DNA of 64,000 nt from Arthrobacter bussei (GTDB lineage Bacteria > Actinomycetota > Actinomycetes > Actinomycetales > Micrococcaceae): NCBI RefSeq assembly GCF_009377195.2, contig NZ_VJXX01000004.1, positions 124,001 through 188,000 on the forward strand, given 5' to 3'. Below, one piece after another: positions 23,784-34,058 of the stretch (positions are counted from its first letter, which is position 1; each line of letters starts with the position of its first letter). Position numbers and translations under genes: made by a program. The notes under the pieces were generated by a model. The model had not been told where the DNA came from and ran no database searches. It was given only the letters and a program-made list of their open reading frames with translations.

Positions 23784-25832
23784 ATGTCCACCCTCACCGG
23801 AACACCGACCGACAGTAGTGACAGCACCGCCTCCGACAGCGGCCATCCCCGAACGGTGGCCGCGGTCCTCATCACCGCGATCGCCGTCGCCGAGCCGTTC
23901 CTCGGCGGACCGCAGGCCTCCGGCGGCAGCGAGGTCCCGGCGTCGTTCACGTGGCTCATCGCCCTCTGGCTGTGGCTGACGGTCCTGTTCGCGAACCTCG
24001 CCGAGTCGGTCGCCGAGGGTCGCGGCAAGGCGCAGGCGTCCAGCCTCCGCCAGGCGCGGACGGGGACGACGGCGCGCGTGCTCCGCGGTTATGCGGCCGA
24101 CACGGATCCCGGAGCCCACTCGGCAGCGGTGACGGAGGTGCCGTCGTCGGACCTGACGCTCGGCGATGTCGTCGTGATCGAGGCCAACGGACTCATCCCG
24201 GGAGACGGCGAGATCATCTCGGGCATCGCCTCCGTGGACGAATCCGCGATCACCGGCGAGTCCGCCCCCGTGGTCCGGGAGTCCGGAGGCGACCGTTCGG
24301 CCGTCACGGGAGGCACGCGTGTGCTGTCCGACCGCATCGTGGTCCGCATCACCAGCCAGCCCGGCGACACCTTCGTGGATCGCATGATCCGCCTGGTCGA
24401 GGGCGCCGAGCGTCAGAAGACGCCGAACGAGGTGGCGCTGAACATCCTCCTCGCCACGCTGTCGATCGTCTTCACCGTGGTGGTGCTGACCATCAACCCG
24501 ATCGCCAGTTCCTCGAACGTCACCGTCAGCGTGCCGGTGTTGGTGGCACTGCTCGTCTGCCTCATCCCCACCACCATCGGCGCCCTGCTCTCGGCCATCG
24601 GCATCGCCGGCATGGATCGGCTCGTACAGCGCAACGTGCTCGCGATGTCCGGCCGTGCGGTCGAGGCCGCCGGTGACGTCACCACCCTGCTGCTCGACAA
24701 GACCGGCACCATCACCTACGGCAACCGTCGTGCGAGCGAGTTCATCACGGTGGGCTGCTCCGACCGGCGTGAGCTGATCGCCGCCGCTGCGCAGTCCTCG
24801 CTCAGCGACCCCACGCCGGAGGGCACCTCGATCGTGGACCTCGCGGTCACCGAGGGCTTCGTCCGTGACGAGATCGACGGCGAGGTCATCCCGTTCTCGG
24901 CGCAGACCAAGATGAGCGGCGTCGACTTCGTGAACGGTTCCAGTGTGCGGAAGGGCGCCGGCAGCGCGGTCCGCGAGTGGGTGACGGCGTCGTCCGGCGT
25001 CGTCACAGCCGAACTCGGCGAGGCCGTCGACCGCATCTCCCAGCTGGGCGGCACGCCGCTCGTCGTGGCCGTGCGCGACACCTCCGGCAAGGCCCGGGTC
25101 CTCGGCGTCGTCCACCTCAAGGACGTCGTGAAGGAGGGGCTCCCCGAGCGCTTCGCGGAGCTCCGCACCATGGGTATCCGCACGGTCATGATCACGGGCG
25201 ACAACCCGCTGACCGCCAAGGCCATCGCGGAGGAGGCCGGCCTCGACGACTTCCTCGCCGAGGCCACGCCCGAGGACAAGATGCGCCTGATCCGCAAGGA
25301 GCAGGAGGGTGGCGCGCTCGTCGCGATGACCGGTGACGGCACCAACGACGCCCCGGCCCTTGCTCTCGCGGACGTCGGCGTCGCCATGAACACCGGTACC
25401 TCGGCGGCGAAGGAGGCGGGCAACATGGTGGACCTCGACTCGGACCCGACCAAGCTCATCGAGATCGTCCGCATCGGCAAGCAGCTGCTCATCACCCGCG
25501 GCGCGCTCACCACCTTCTCGATCGCGAACGATGTCGCGAAGTACTTCGCGATCATCCCCGCCATGTTCATCGGCACGTTCCCGGGCCTCGCGGCGCTCAA
25601 CGTGATGCAGCTGCACTCGCCGTCCTCGGCGATCCTCTCGGCGATCATCTTCAACGCCCTCATCATCGTGGCGCTGATCCCGCTCTCGCTGAAGGGCGTG
25701 ACGTACCGGGCGGCATCGGCGTCCAGCACGCTCAGCCGGAATCTGCTGATCTACGGCCTCGGCGGCATCATCGCGCCGTTCATCGGCATCAAGGCCATCG
25801 ACCTCGTACTCACACTCATCCCCGGCTTCTGA
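23784..25832 (+). CDS. kdpB: K+-transporting ATPase subunit B (KdpB)
   Basis: A 682-residue P-type ATPase. Seen: TGES (157-160) in the actuator domain, whose serine is the inhibitory phosphorylation site in E. coli KdpB; the membrane motif [22 protein letters not shown] with the phosphorylated D305; the KMSGVDF nucleotide-binding stretch; and [21 protein letters not shown] in the hinge. The N-terminus has a Ser/Thr-rich extension of about 20 residues. It starts 3 bases after kdpA. Confidence 0.97.
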   Translation: MSTLTGTPTDSSDSTASDSGHPRTVAAVLITAIAVAEPFLGGPQASGGSEVPASFTWLIALWLWLTVLFANLAESVAEGRGKAQASSLRQARTGTTARVLRGYAADTDPGAHSAAVTEVPSSDLTLGDVVVIEANGLIPGDGEIISGIASVDESAITGESAPVVRESGGDRSAVTGGTRVLSDRIVVRITSQPGDTFVDRMIRLVEGAERQKTPNEVALNILLATLSIVFTVVVLTINPIASSSNVTVSVPVLVALLVCLIPTTIGALLSAIGIAGMDRLVQRNVLAMSGRAVEAAGDVTTLLLDKTGTITYGNRRASEFITVGCSDRRELIAAAAQSSLSDPTPEGTSIVDLAVTEGFVRDEIDGEVIPFSAQTKMSGVDFVNGSSVRKGAGSAVREWVTASSGVVTAELGEAVDRISQLGGTPLVVAVRDTSGKARVLGVVHLKDVVKEGLPERFAELRTMGIRTVMITGDNPLTAKAIAEEAGLDDFLAEATPEDKMRLIRKEQEGGALVAMTGDGTNDAPALALADVGVAMNTGTSAAKEAGNMVDLDSDPTKLIEIVRIGKQLLITRGALTTFSIANDVAKYFAIIPAMFIGTFPGLAALNVMQLHSPSSAILSAIIFNALIIVALIPLSLKGVTYRAASASSTLSRNLLIYGLGGIIAPFIGIKAIDLVLTLIPGF

Positions 25833-25857
25833 CCCTCCCTCTCGAAAAGGCTCCTCC

Positions 25858-26466
25858 ATGGCTTCCTCCCGCAGTACCGTCCGTCAGCTCGGCACGGCCG
25901 TCCGGGCGCTCGTCGTCCTGACGCTCGTCCTCGGCGTCGGCTACCCGCTCGCCATCACCGGCATCGGCCAGGTGGCGCTCCCCGACCGGGCCGACGGTCA
26001 GCCCCTCACGCTCGACGGCGTGACCGTCGGCTCCGCGATCATCGGCCAGTCCTTCACGGACGCCGACGGCGCGGCCCTCTCCGCATGGTTCCAGTCGCGG
26101 CCCTCCGCGGCCGGTGACGGGTACGACGGCGGCGGCTCCAGCGGCAGCAACCTCGGCCCGGAGAACCCGGACCTCGTGGCCGCCGTCGAGGAGCGCCGTG
26201 CCGCCGTCGCGGCATTCGAGGGCGTGGACCCGGCGTCCGTCCCCGCGGACGCGCTCACGGCGTCGGCCTCGGGCCTCGATCCGCACATCAGCCCCGAGTA
26301 CGCGCAGCTCCAGGTGCCGCGCGTCGCGGCGGAGCGCGGCCTCGCGGAGTCCGACGTCGAGGCCCTCGTGGAGGAGAACACCCAGGGCCCCGACCTCGGC
26401 TTCCTCGGCGAGGAGTCCGTCAACGTGGTCGAGTTGAATCTCGCACTGGCGCGGCTGGACACTTAG
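25858..26466 (+). CDS. kdpC: K+-transporting ATPase subunit C (KdpC)
   Basis: A 202-residue protein with one N-terminal membrane helix (ALVVLTLVLGVGYPLAITGIGQ). The conserved motifs IGQSFT, WFQSRPSAAGDGYDGGGSSGSNLGPENPDL, ASGLDPHISPEYAQLQVPRVA and VNVVELNLALARLD identify KdpC. It helps KdpB bind ATP and assembles the complex. Confidence 0.97.
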   Translation: MASSRSTVRQLGTAVRALVVLTLVLGVGYPLAITGIGQVALPDRADGQPLTLDGVTVGSAIIGQSFTDADGAALSAWFQSRPSAAGDGYDGGGSSGSNLGPENPDLVAAVEERRAAVAAFEGVDPASVPADALTASASGLDPHISPEYAQLQVPRVAAERGLAESDVEALVEENTQGPDLGFLGEESVNVVELNLALARLDT

Positions 26467-26469
26467 GCC

Positions 26470-29001
26470 ATGACACGAGGGCGGTTACGGGTGTTCCTGG
26501 GAGCGGCACCCGGAGTGGGCAAGACCTACGCCATGCTCGAGGAGGGCCGGCGGCTCCGCGGTGAGGGGCACGACGTCGTCGTCGCGATCGTCGAGACCCA
26601 CGGGCGAGTCGCCACCGAAACCATGGCGGACGGCCTCGAGGTGCTGCCGCGACGCTCGGTGGACCACCGAGGCGTACACCTCACGGACCTCGATCTCGAG
26701 AACGTGCTGGCCCGGCGCCCCGAGGTGGCGCTCGTCGACGAACTCGCGCACACCAACGCGCCGGGCACGGAGCACGAGAAGCGGTGGCAGGACGTCGAGG
26801 TCATGCTCGACGCCGGGATCGACGTCATGAGCACCGTGAACGTGCAGCACATCGAGTCCCTCAACGACGTCGTGGAGCGCATCACGGGCGTTCCCCACCG
26901 GGAGAGCATCCCGGACGAGGTGTTGCGTCGCGCCGCGCAGGTGGAGATCGTGGACCTCGCCCCCGAAGCCCTGCGCGGTCGGCTGACGGAGGGGTCGGTG
27001 TACCCCACGGGACGCATCGACGCCGCCCTCTCCAACTACTTCCGCGTCGGGAACCTGACCGCCCTCCGCGAGCTGACGCTCCTCTGGCTCGCCGACGAGG
27101 TGGACAGCGCGCTGCAGCGGTACCGCGCCGAGCAGGGCATCGACGACACGTGGGAGGCCCGCGAGCGCGTCGTCGTCGCCCTCACCGGCGGACCCGAGGG
27201 GCGCACGCTGCTCCGCCGCGGCGCGCGGATCGCGTCGCGATCCTCGGGGGGTCGGCTGCTCGCGGTGCACGTCACCAACCAGGACGGCCTGCGCGACGCC
27301 GACCCCGCCGAGCTCGCCGCCCAGCGGGCCCTCGTGCTGAAGCTCGGCGGTACCTTCCACGAGGTGGTGGGCGACCAGACGTCGAGGGCGCTCGTGGACT
27401 TCGCCAAGGGTGCCAACGCGAGCCAGCTCGTGATCGGTGTGAGCCGACGTTCGCGGCTCGCGGCCCTGCTGACCGGCCCCGGCATCGGCGCCACCGTCAT
27501 CCGAGAATCCGGCGACATCGACGTGCACATCGTCAACCACGGCGCGGCCGGACGGCGCTTCGCCCTGCCTCACGCCGGCGGGGCGCTGTCCGCGCGGCGC
27601 CGGCTGCTCGGCGCACTGGTGGCGCTCGCGGGCGGACCGCTGCTGACGCTGCTGCTCGTCCTGCTCCGCTCCGAGGAGTCCATCACCGGGGACGTCCTCA
27701 GCTACCAGCTCCTCGTGATCGTCGTCGCGCTGATCGGGGGGATCTGGCCCGCCCTCTTCGCGGCCGTGCTGTCCGGGCTGACGCTCGACTTCTTCCTCAT
27801 CGACCCCGTCCGCACCCTCACCATCGGGGAGCCCGCGCACTTCACGGCCCTCGCGCTGTACATCGTCAACGCCGTCCTCGTGAGCTACGTGGTGGACCAG
27901 GCGGCCCGGAGGACCCGGGCGGCCTCCCGTTCCGCGGCGGAGTCGGAGCTCCTCGCCACCGTGGCGGGCGGCGTGATCCGGGGGCAGGACACCCTGCAGG
28001 CCCTCGTCGCCCGGGCCCGCGAGGCCTTCGGGCTCGACGTCGCACGGCTGCGCGGCTTGGACGGAACCGTCCTCTGCGAGGACACCTGCGCGCCGCCGCC
28101 GTCCTCGTTCAGCGAACCCGTGGCCCTCCCCGTCGGCGAAGCCGCCGTACTCGAACTGGAGGGACGCACGCTGGAAGCCGCGGACCGGCGTCTGCTCGCC
28201 GTGATCACCGCGCAGCTCGAAGCGGCGCTCGAGTACCGCGAGCTCTCGCGTGCGGCCAGTGCGGTGGGGCCTCTGGCCGAGGCGGACCGCGTGCGCACCG
28301 CACTGCTGGCCGCCGTCGGGCACGATCTCCGGCGCCCGCTCACGGCGGCGACCACTGCCGTCACGAGCCTCCGCTCCGCCGACATCACGTTCTCGCCCGA
28401 GGAGCAGGAGGCGCTGCTCGAGACCGCCGAGCAGAGCCTCGGCACGCTCTCCACCCTCGTCACCGACCTGCTCGACGCCAGCCGCATCCAGGCCGGCGTG
28501 CTCGGCGTGGTGCTCGAACCCGTGCGCCCCGAGGACGTCATCCTGCCGGCCCTCGAGGAGCTCGACCTCGGGCCCGGCGACGTGGAGCTCGAACTGCCCG
28601 CGGCGTCGCCCCTCCTCCTCGCGGACGCCGTGCTGCTGCAGCGCGTGGTGGTGAACCTCCTTTCCAACGCCGCCCGCTACACCGCGGCCGGGCAGGCGCC
28701 CGTGCTGTCCGTCAGCGACTTCGGCGGCCGGGCGGAGATTCGCATCATCGACCGCGGGCCGGGCATCCCCGACGACCGGAAGGACCAGGTGCTCCTGCCG
28801 TTCCAGCGGCTCGGCGACACCGACAACGACACCGGGCTCGGCCTCGGGATGGCGCTCGCCCGCGGGTTCGTGGAGGGGATGGGTGGCCGGCTGACGCTCG
28901 AGGACACCCCGGGTGGCGGCCTGACGTCCGTGGTATCCCTGCCGCAGGCGCCACGGGCCGATGCGCTCGTCGGTGCGGACGACGGGGCGGGAACCGCATG
29001 A
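26470..29001 (+). CDS. kdpD: Sensor histidine kinase KdpD
   Basis: An 843-residue kinase. The N-terminal KdpD domain has Walker A GAAPGVGKT (11-19) and LVDELAHTNAPG. A Usp-like domain follows (about 230-350, VVVALTGGPEGRTLLRRGARIA). Four membrane helices lie at about 380-480 with the DUF4118 signature LDFFLIDPVRTLTI. Then comes a GAF-like region, the phospho-accepting histidine in VGHDLRRPL (H618), and the ATPase domain with NLLSNAARYT, DRGPGIPDD and GLGLGMALARGF. It senses K+ and turgor cues and phosphorylates KdpE. Its stop overlaps the kdpE start (ATGA). Confidence 0.96.
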   Translation: MTRGRLRVFLGAAPGVGKTYAMLEEGRRLRGEGHDVVVAIVETHGRVATETMADGLEVLPRRSVDHRGVHLTDLDLENVLARRPEVALVDELAHTNAPGTEHEKRWQDVEVMLDAGIDVMSTVNVQHIESLNDVVERITGVPHRESIPDEVLRRAAQVEIVDLAPEALRGRLTEGSVYPTGRIDAALSNYFRVGNLTALRELTLLWLADEVDSALQRYRAEQGIDDTWEARERVVVALTGGPEGRTLLRRGARIASRSSGGRLLAVHVTNQDGLRDADPAELAAQRALVLKLGGTFHEVVGDQTSRALVDFAKGANASQLVIGVSRRSRLAALLTGPGIGATVIRESGDIDVHIVNHGAAGRRFALPHAGGALSARRRLLGALVALAGGPLLTLLLVLLRSEESITGDVLSYQLLVIVVALIGGIWPALFAAVLSGLTLDFFLIDPVRTLTIGEPAHFTALALYIVNAVLVSYVVDQAARRTRAASRSAAESELLATVAGGVIRGQDTLQALVARAREAFGLDVARLRGLDGTVLCEDTCAPPPSSFSEPVALPVGEAAVLELEGRTLEAADRRLLAVITAQLEAALEYRELSRAASAVGPLAEADRVRTALLAAVGHDLRRPLTAATTAVTSLRSADITFSPEEQEALLETAEQSLGTLSTLVTDLLDASRIQAGVLGVVLEPVRPEDVILPALEELDLGPGDVELELPAASPLLLADAVLLQRVVVNLLSNAARYTAAGQAPVLSVSDFGGRAEIRIIDRGPGIPDDRKDQVLLPFQRLGDTDNDTGLGLGMALARGFVEGMGGRLTLEDTPGGGLTSVVSLPQAPRADALVGADDGAGTA

Positions 29002-29678
29002 AGATCCTCATCGCCGACGACGACCCGCAGATCCTCCGGGCGCTCAGCATCACGTTCACGGCGTCGGACTACGACGTCGTCACGGCAGGCGACGGCGCCG
29101 CGGCCCTGCGCCGCGCGGCCGAGCACCACCCGGACATCGTGGTGCTGGACCTCGGGATGCCGCAGCTCTCCGGCATCGACGTGATCCACGGCCTGCGCGG
29201 CTACAGCACGGTGCCCATCCTCGTGATCTCGGGGCGCATGGACTCGATCGACAAGGTGCAGGCGCTCGACGCCGGCGCCGACGACTACGTCACCAAACCC
29301 TTCCTGACCGACGAACTGCTGGCACGGGTGCGGGCGCTCACCCGGCGTCGGCTGCCGCTCCGCGAGGAGTCGGGGGCCACGTTCGGGGACGTCCGGGTGG
29401 ACCTCGTGGCGAGATCGGTGGTCCGCACGACCGACGGCGCGGACATCCACCTCACCCGCACGGAGTGGCGCCTGCTCGAGACGCTGATGGTGAACGCCGG
29501 GCGACTCGTGACGCAGGAGATCCTGCTCACGGAGGTCTGGGGGCCGCAGCACATCCGCGACACCGGGTACCTCCGCCTCTACATCCGGCAACTGCGGAAG
29601 AAACTGGAGCGGGATCCGGGGACGCCGCGGCACCTGCTGACCGAGGCGGGAATGGGGTACCGGTTCGTGCCGGAGTGA
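28998..29678 (+). CDS. kdpE: Response regulator KdpE
   Basis: A 226-residue OmpR-type regulator. The receiver domain has the acidic pocket D7-D9, phospho-acceptor D51 (VVLDLGMP) and K100 (DDYVTKPF). The winged-helix domain has HLTRTEWRLLETLMVNAGRLVTQEILLTEVWG and RLYIRQLRKKLERDP. It should activate the kdp promoter upstream of 21938. It is the last gene; a terminator follows. Confidence 0.96.
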   Translation: MKILIADDDPQILRALSITFTASDYDVVTAGDGAAALRRAAEHHPDIVVLDLGMPQLSGIDVIHGLRGYSTVPILVISGRMDSIDKVQALDAGADDYVTKPFLTDELLARVRALTRRRLPLREESGATFGDVRVDLVARSVVRTTDGADIHLTRTEWRLLETLMVNAGRLVTQEILLTEVWGPQHIRDTGYLRLYIRQLRKKLERDPGTPRHLLTEAGMGYRFVPE

Positions 29679-29727
29679 TCGCGAGGCGCGTCAGCCGCCG
29701 TCCGGCTCGTTCCGCCACCTCCGGGGT

Positions 29728-29751
29728 GGCCGGCGGGAGACCCCGCCGGCC
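29728..29751. terminator. Hairpin between convergent kdpE and purL
   Basis: A perfect 10-bp GC stem (GGCCGGCGGG with CCCGCCGGCC) with loop AGAC lies between the convergent operons. No T-run follows, so it may act in both directions or with other factors. Confidence 0.6.
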
Positions 29752-29756
29752 GGGCC

Positions 29757-32042
29757 CTAGCCGAAGTGCTTCGGCAGTGTCCCCTCGTGCGCCTCGCGGA
29801 GCTGGTCGATCGGCAGGTTGAAGTAGCCCTGCACGTCGAGCGCCCGGTTCTCCGTGTCCACCACGCCGATGCGGATGGTCGGGAAGTTCCGCGCCGTGCA
29901 CATGTCGTTGAAGCGGACCTCCTCCGAGCGGGGGACCGCGACGACCGCGCGTGCCTGGCTCTCGCTGAACAGAGCCGTGAACGCGTCGATCCCGTCGCGC
30001 TCGCACAGTTCGTCGAGGCCTATCCGCGCGCCGACGCCGAAGCGCAGCGCCATCTCGCTCAGTCCTGCCGCGAGCCCGCCCTCGGAGAGGTCGTGGGCGC
30101 CGTCGATCATGCCGTCGCGCGAGCAGTTGACGAGGATCGCCGCGAGAGTCTTCTCCGCCGCGAGGTCCAGGGCCGGCGGCTGTCCGCCCAGGTGACCGCG
30201 CAGGTTCGCCCACTCGGAGCCGTCGAGCTCGTCCGCCGTCGTCCCCAGCAGGTACACGGCCTGGCCGTCCTCACGCCAGCCGGACGGCGTGCGGCGGGCG
30301 ACGTCGTCGAACACGCCGAGCACGCCGACCACCGGTGTGGGGTGGATGGCGATGCCGCCGGTCTGGTTGTACAGCGAGACGTTCCCGCCGGTCACCGGGA
30401 CGCCGAGTTCCTGGCAGGCATCGGCGAGGCCGCGGACCGTCTCGGCGAACTGCCACATGACCTCGGGGTCCTCGGGGGAACCGAAGTTCAGGCAGTCGGT
30501 GACGGCGAGGGGCTCGGCACCCGACGTCGCCACGTTCCGGTACGCCTCCGCGAGGGCCAGGCGCGCGCCCTCGTAGGGGTTGAGGTAGGAGTAGCGTCCG
30601 TTCGCGTCCGTGGAGATCGCCACGCCCAGGCCGGTCTCCTCGTCGACCCGGACCACGCCCGCGTCGTCGGGCATCGCGAGGGCCGTGTTGCCCTGCACGT
30701 AGCGGTCGTACTGGTCGGTCACCCAGTCCTTCGAGCACATGTTCGGTGACGCCATGAGTTCGAGGACGGCCGCGCGGAGGTCCGTGGGCCGGTCGGCGGC
30801 GAAGCCGTCCGCCTGGACGCGGTCGAGCCACTCGGGGCGGTGGTAGGGCCGCTCGTAGACGGGGCCCTCGTGGGCCACGGTGCGGGGATCGACGTCGACG
30901 ATCTTCTCGCCGTCCCACTCGATGACGAGGCGGCCCGTGTCGGTGACCTCGCCGAGCCAGGAGTACTCGACGGCCCACTTGTCCATGATGGCCTCGAAGT
31001 CCGCGACGTTCCCGGGCGTGACGACGGCCATCATGCGCTCCTGCGACTCCGACATGAGGATCTCGCCGGGAGTCAGGGAGGGGTCGCGCAGCAGCACGTT
31101 GGTGAGCTCGACGTGCATGCCGCCGTCGCCGTTGGAGGCGAGCTCGGACGTCGCGCAGGAGATCCCGGCGGCTCCGAGGTCCTGGATGCCCTCGACCACG
31201 GAGGCCTTGAACAGCTCGAGGCAGCACTCGATCAGCACCTTCTCGGCGAAGGGATCGCCCACCTGCACGGCCGGGCGCTTGGACGGCTTCGAGGAGTCGA
31301 AGGACTCGGACGCGAGCACGGAGGCGCCGCCGATGCCGTCGCCGCCGGTGCGGGCACCGAAGAGGACCACCCTGTTGCCGGCGCCGGAGGCGTTGGCGAG
31401 GCGGATGTCCTCGTGCCGCAGGACGCCGACCGCGAGGGCGTTGACCAGCGGATTGCCCTGGTAGACGGAGTCGAAGACCACTTCGCCGCCGATGTTCGGC
31501 AGGCCGAGCGAGTTGCCGTAGCCGCCGATGCCCGCGACGATCCCGTGGACGAGGCGCGCGGTGTCGGGGTGGTCGATCGCGCCGAAGCGCAGCGGGTCCA
31601 TGACGGCGACCGGTCGGGCGCCCATCGAGATGATGTCGCGGACGATCCCGCCGACGCCGGTGGCCGCTCCCTGGTAGGGCTCCACGAAGGAGGGGTGGTT
31701 GTGGCTCTCCACCTTGAACGTCACGGCCCAGCCGTCACCGATGTCCACCACGCCCGCGTTCTCGCCGATGCCCACGAGGAGGTGCTCCTTCATGGCGTCG
31801 GTGACCTTCTCCCCGAACTGCCGCAGGTGCACCTTGGAGGACTTGTAGGAGCAGTGCTCGCTCCACATCACGGAGTACATGGCGAGTTCGGCGCCGGTGG
31901 GACGGCGGCCGAGGATCTCCTCGACCCGCTGGTACTCGTTGTCCTTCAGGCCGAGCTCGGCCCACGGGAGCGCATGGCCGGGCGTGGCCTCGGCGTTCGC
32001 GACGGTGTCGATGTTGAACGTACGGGTCGTCTCTGCAGTCAC
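29757..32042 (-). CDS. purL: Phosphoribosylformylglycinamidine synthase subunit PurL
   Basis: A 761-residue small-type PurL. It turns FGAR, ATP and PurQ-derived ammonia into FGAM in purine synthesis. Seen: [19 protein letters not shown] near residue 55, [64 protein letters not shown], and [14 protein letters not shown] in the second half. Length is typical of the PurSQL form. The start is GTG at 32042, immediately after the purQ stop (TAAGTG). Confidence 0.97.
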   Translation of the reverse strand: MTAETTRTFNIDTVANAEATPGHALPWAELGLKDNEYQRVEEILGRRPTGAELAMYSVMWSEHCSYKSSKVHLRQFGEKVTDAMKEHLLVGIGENAGVVDIGDGWAVTFKVESHNHPSFVEPYQGAATGVGGIVRDIISMGARPVAVMDPLRFGAIDHPDTARLVHGIVAGIGGYGNSLGLPNIGGEVVFDSVYQGNPLVNALAVGVLRHEDIRLANASGAGNRVVLFGARTGGDGIGGASVLASESFDSSKPSKRPAVQVGDPFAEKVLIECCLELFKASVVEGIQDLGAAGISCATSELASNGDGGMHVELTNVLLRDPSLTPGEILMSESQERMMAVVTPGNVADFEAIMDKWAVEYSWLGEVTDTGRLVIEWDGEKIVDVDPRTVAHEGPVYERPYHRPEWLDRVQADGFAADRPTDLRAAVLELMASPNMCSKDWVTDQYDRYVQGNTALAMPDDAGVVRVDEETGLGVAISTDANGRYSYLNPYEGARLALAEAYRNVATSGAEPLAVTDCLNFGSPEDPEVMWQFAETVRGLADACQELGVPVTGGNVSLYNQTGGIAIHPTPVVGVLGVFDDVARRTPSGWREDGQAVYLLGTTADELDGSEWANLRGHLGGQPPALDLAAEKTLAAILVNCSRDGMIDGAHDLSEGGLAAGLSEMALRFGVGARIGLDELCERDGIDAFTALFSESQARAVVAVPRSEEVRFNDMCTARNFPTIRIGVVDTENRALDVQGYFNLPIDQLREAHEGTLPKHFG

Positions 32043-32840
32043 TTAGCCCACCAGTTTCTTGAGTACCGAGGTGAAGATGCCGAGCCCGTCGGTGCCTCCG
32101 CGGACGCCGACCTCGCCGCGTGCCGAGGAGTCAGGGCCGAACCCTGCCTCGACGGCGTGCTCGGGGTGCGGCATGAGCCCGACGACGTTGCCGGCAGCGT
32201 TGGAGATGCCGGCGATGTCGCGGCGTGAGCCGTTCGGATTGCCGTCGACGTACCGGAACACCACGCGGCCCTCGCCCTCGAGCTCGTCGAGCGTGCGGTT
32301 GTCGGCCACGAACTGCCCGTCCTGGTTCTTCAGCGGGATGACGATCTCCTCGTCCTGCCCGTAGTCGGAGGTCCAGAAGGTGCCGGCGTTCTCGACGCGC
32401 AGTCGCTGGTCGCGGCAGATGAAGTGGAGGTGGTTGTTCTTGATCATGGAACCGGGCAGCAGGTGCGCCTCGGTGAGGACCTGGAAGCCGTTGCAGATGC
32501 CGAGCACGGGCAGGGCGTCGGCGCCGCCGGAGGCAGCCGAGGTGATCTGCTCCATCAGCGGGGCGAAGCGGGAGATCGCGCCGGCGCGGAGGTAGTCGCC
32601 GTAGGAGAAGCCACCGGGGATGATGACGGCGTCGACGTTCCGGAGGTCGTGGTCGCCGTGCCAGAGGTGGATGGCGCTGCCGCCGGCGAGGCGGACGGCC
32701 CGGACGGCGTCGCGGTCGTCGAGCGAGCCCGGGAAGGTGACCACGCCGACGGTCACGCCGTTCAGCGGGCTGTCGTCGTTGTTCGAGGCGACGGGCTGCG
32801 GCCCGCCGATGAGGGGCGTCTCGAGGCCTGCGGCGGTCAC
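32043..32840 (-). CDS. purQ: Phosphoribosylformylglycinamidine synthase subunit PurQ (glutaminase)
   Basis: A 265-residue class I glutamine amidotransferase. The nucleophile cysteine is in [14 protein letters not shown] and the His-Glu pair in [29 protein letters not shown] and [14 protein letters not shown] are PurQ signatures. It frees ammonia from glutamine for PurL. The GTG start at 32840 overlaps the purS stop (GTGA). The N-terminus has about 30 extra residues ([21 protein letters not shown]) compared with most PurQ, so an internal start cannot be excluded. Confidence 0.95.
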   Translation of the reverse strand: MTAAGLETPLIGGPQPVASNNDDSPLNGVTVGVVTFPGSLDDRDAVRAVRLAGGSAIHLWHGDHDLRNVDAVIIPGGFSYGDYLRAGAISRFAPLMEQITSAASGGADALPVLGICNGFQVLTEAHLLPGSMIKNNHLHFICRDQRLRVENAGTFWTSDYGQDEEIVIPLKNQDGQFVADNRTLDELEGEGRVVFRYVDGNPNGSRRDIAGISNAAGNVVGLMPHPEHAVEAGFGPDSSARGEVGVRGGTDGLGIFTSVLKKLVG

Positions 32841-33097
32841 TGGCCGTCCTCCTCGATGACCTCCACGCGCGTGACATCCTCGATGACCGGATTGGACAGC
32901 AGCGTCGTCGCGGCGTGGCGCGCCTGCTCGAGGATCTCCCCGGTCACCTCGCCGTCGACGGTCAGTTCGAAGCGCTTGCCCTGGCGGACGCCGGCGAAAC
33001 CGGTGAGGCCGATCCGGGGAAGGGCTCCCGCGATCGCCTTCCCCTGCGGGTCGAGGATCTCGGGCTTGGGCATGACGTCGACAACGATCCGGGGCAT
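32837..33097 (-). CDS. purS: Phosphoribosylformylglycinamidine synthase subunit PurS
   Basis: An 86-residue Pur[29 protein letters not shown] and the C-terminal [13 protein letters not shown]. It bridges PurQ and PurL in the complex. AGGAG lies 7 bases before the ATG at 33097, so longer readings up to 33217 are unlikely. The 214-base gap upstream should hold the operon promoter; no purine riboswitch is seen there. Confidence 0.95.
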   Translation of the reverse strand: MPRIVVDVMPKPEILDPQGKAIAGALPRIGLTGFAGVRQGKRFELTVDGEVTGEILEQARHAATTLLSNPVIEDVTRVEVIEEDGQ

Positions 33098-33311
33098 CCG
33101 GCAACTCCTGTGCGTGAGCGGCAAGTGCTGGGGGTTCCAGCATTGAATGCAGGAGCCCGGAAGTGCCGTCTCACGCCGTATCCGAGGGACCGTCCTGAGG
33201 ACTGTCCGGGATGACACCGGCGCTCCGCGAGCTTGCTCGACAAGTCTACCGGGAACCGGAGGGCGCCCGGGGCCGCCGGTGCGGGCACCGGCGCGCGATG
33301 ACGCTACGCCG

Positions 33312-33926
33312 CTACTGCGCGCCGGGCGTGCCCAGGATGTCCTTCACCCGGTCCCAGCGCGAGATCTCGCAGCCGTCCGTCAGCGCGAACGCCGCCACGA
33401 CGGAGGTCCCGTCGATGTCGCCGGTGATGCTCGCGGTCTGCGGGCCGCCGTACTGCTGGGTGCAGATGACGTCCTTGTTCGGGCGGGCGGTGAAGAACTG
33501 CGCGCCGACTTCTCTCAGGCGCGCGCAGGCTGCCTCCGCGTTGGGCAGGGTCGACGCCGGCCCAGGGGTGCCGTCGACGCACTCGAGCACGTACTGCACG
33601 GGTTCTGCCGTTGCGTCCTGCTTGAAGGAGATGGTGAGCCTGGCGTTGGTGCGCGAGACCGCGGGGCCCGTCGCCGGACGCGTGGGCGCCGTCGTCGGAC
33701 CCGTGGCGGGGGCGGACGGCGCGGGCGTCGGCTCCGGCGCTCCGGACGACGGCGAGGGTGGGGGAGTGGCTGACTGCACGGTGGTCTCCTGCTGGGTCGG
33801 TTCTGCGGCCGGACCGCCCTGGCTGCATGCCGTCAGGGCGAGGGACAACGCGACGAGGGGCGGAACGAGCGCCAGGATCCTTCGGCGCGGCCCGTGCGGT
33901 GTGGTCGTCGGACCGGTCATGTTCAT
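33312..33926 (-). CDS. Subtilisin-inhibitor-like (SSI) lipoprotein
   Basis: A 204-residue lipoprotein. The signal peptide ends in LTAC (C34), followed by a Pro/Thr/Ala/Ser linker to about residue 90. The C-terminal domain fits the Streptomyces subtilisin inhibitor fold: LECVDGTPG...NAEAACARLREVGAQF, PNKDVICTQQYGGPQTASITGDIDG and TDGCEISRW. The four cysteines match the two SSI disulfides. SSI has its reactive site just after the third cysteine (CPMVYDP); here the stretch is CTQQYGG, so the residue facing a protease would be Gln. GAGGGGGA precedes the ATG at 33926. A subtilase gene lies about 1.2 kb away. The inhibitory role is inferred. Confidence 0.8.
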   Translation of the reverse strand: MNMTGPTTTPHGPRRRILALVPPLVALSLALTACSQGGPAAEPTQQETTVQSATPPPSPSSGAPEPTPAPSAPATGPTTAPTRPATGPAVSRTNARLTISFKQDATAEPVQYVLECVDGTPGPASTLPNAEAACARLREVGAQFFTARPNKDVICTQQYGGPQTASITGDIDGTSVVAAFALTDGCEISRWDRVKDILGTPGAQ

Positions 33927-33970
33927 GGCGTCCCCCTCGGCTGGCTCACCAGCGTAACCGCTGGTGGAAG

Positions 33971-34027
33971 GACGACGAAGGACGACGAAGGACGACGAAG
34001 GACGACGAAGGACGACGAAGGACGACG
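33971..34027. repeat. 10-bp tandem repeat, about 5.7 copies
   Basis: The unit GACGACGAAG repeats five times exactly (33971-34020), then once in part. It lies between the 5' end of the SSI-like gene and the stop of the next minus-strand gene, outside both. Confidence 0.95.
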
Positions 34028-34058
34028 GCGGCACGTCCCGCCGTCGTGCCCGGACGGT

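Noticed and set aside
22068..25859. A 1263-residue open frame antisense to kdpA and kdpB
   Set aside because: Its composition (Glu/Asp/Arg/His-rich, no hydrophobic core) is what antisense of a high-GC gene gives, and kdpAB are certain.
33098..33311. Purine riboswitch before purS
   Set aside because: No purine or PRPP/guanidine-type core motifs are seen; only ordinary leader sequence.
33971..34027. CRISPR-like array
   Set aside because: The repeat unit is 10 bases with no spacers, and there are no cas genes in the window; it is a simple tandem repeat.
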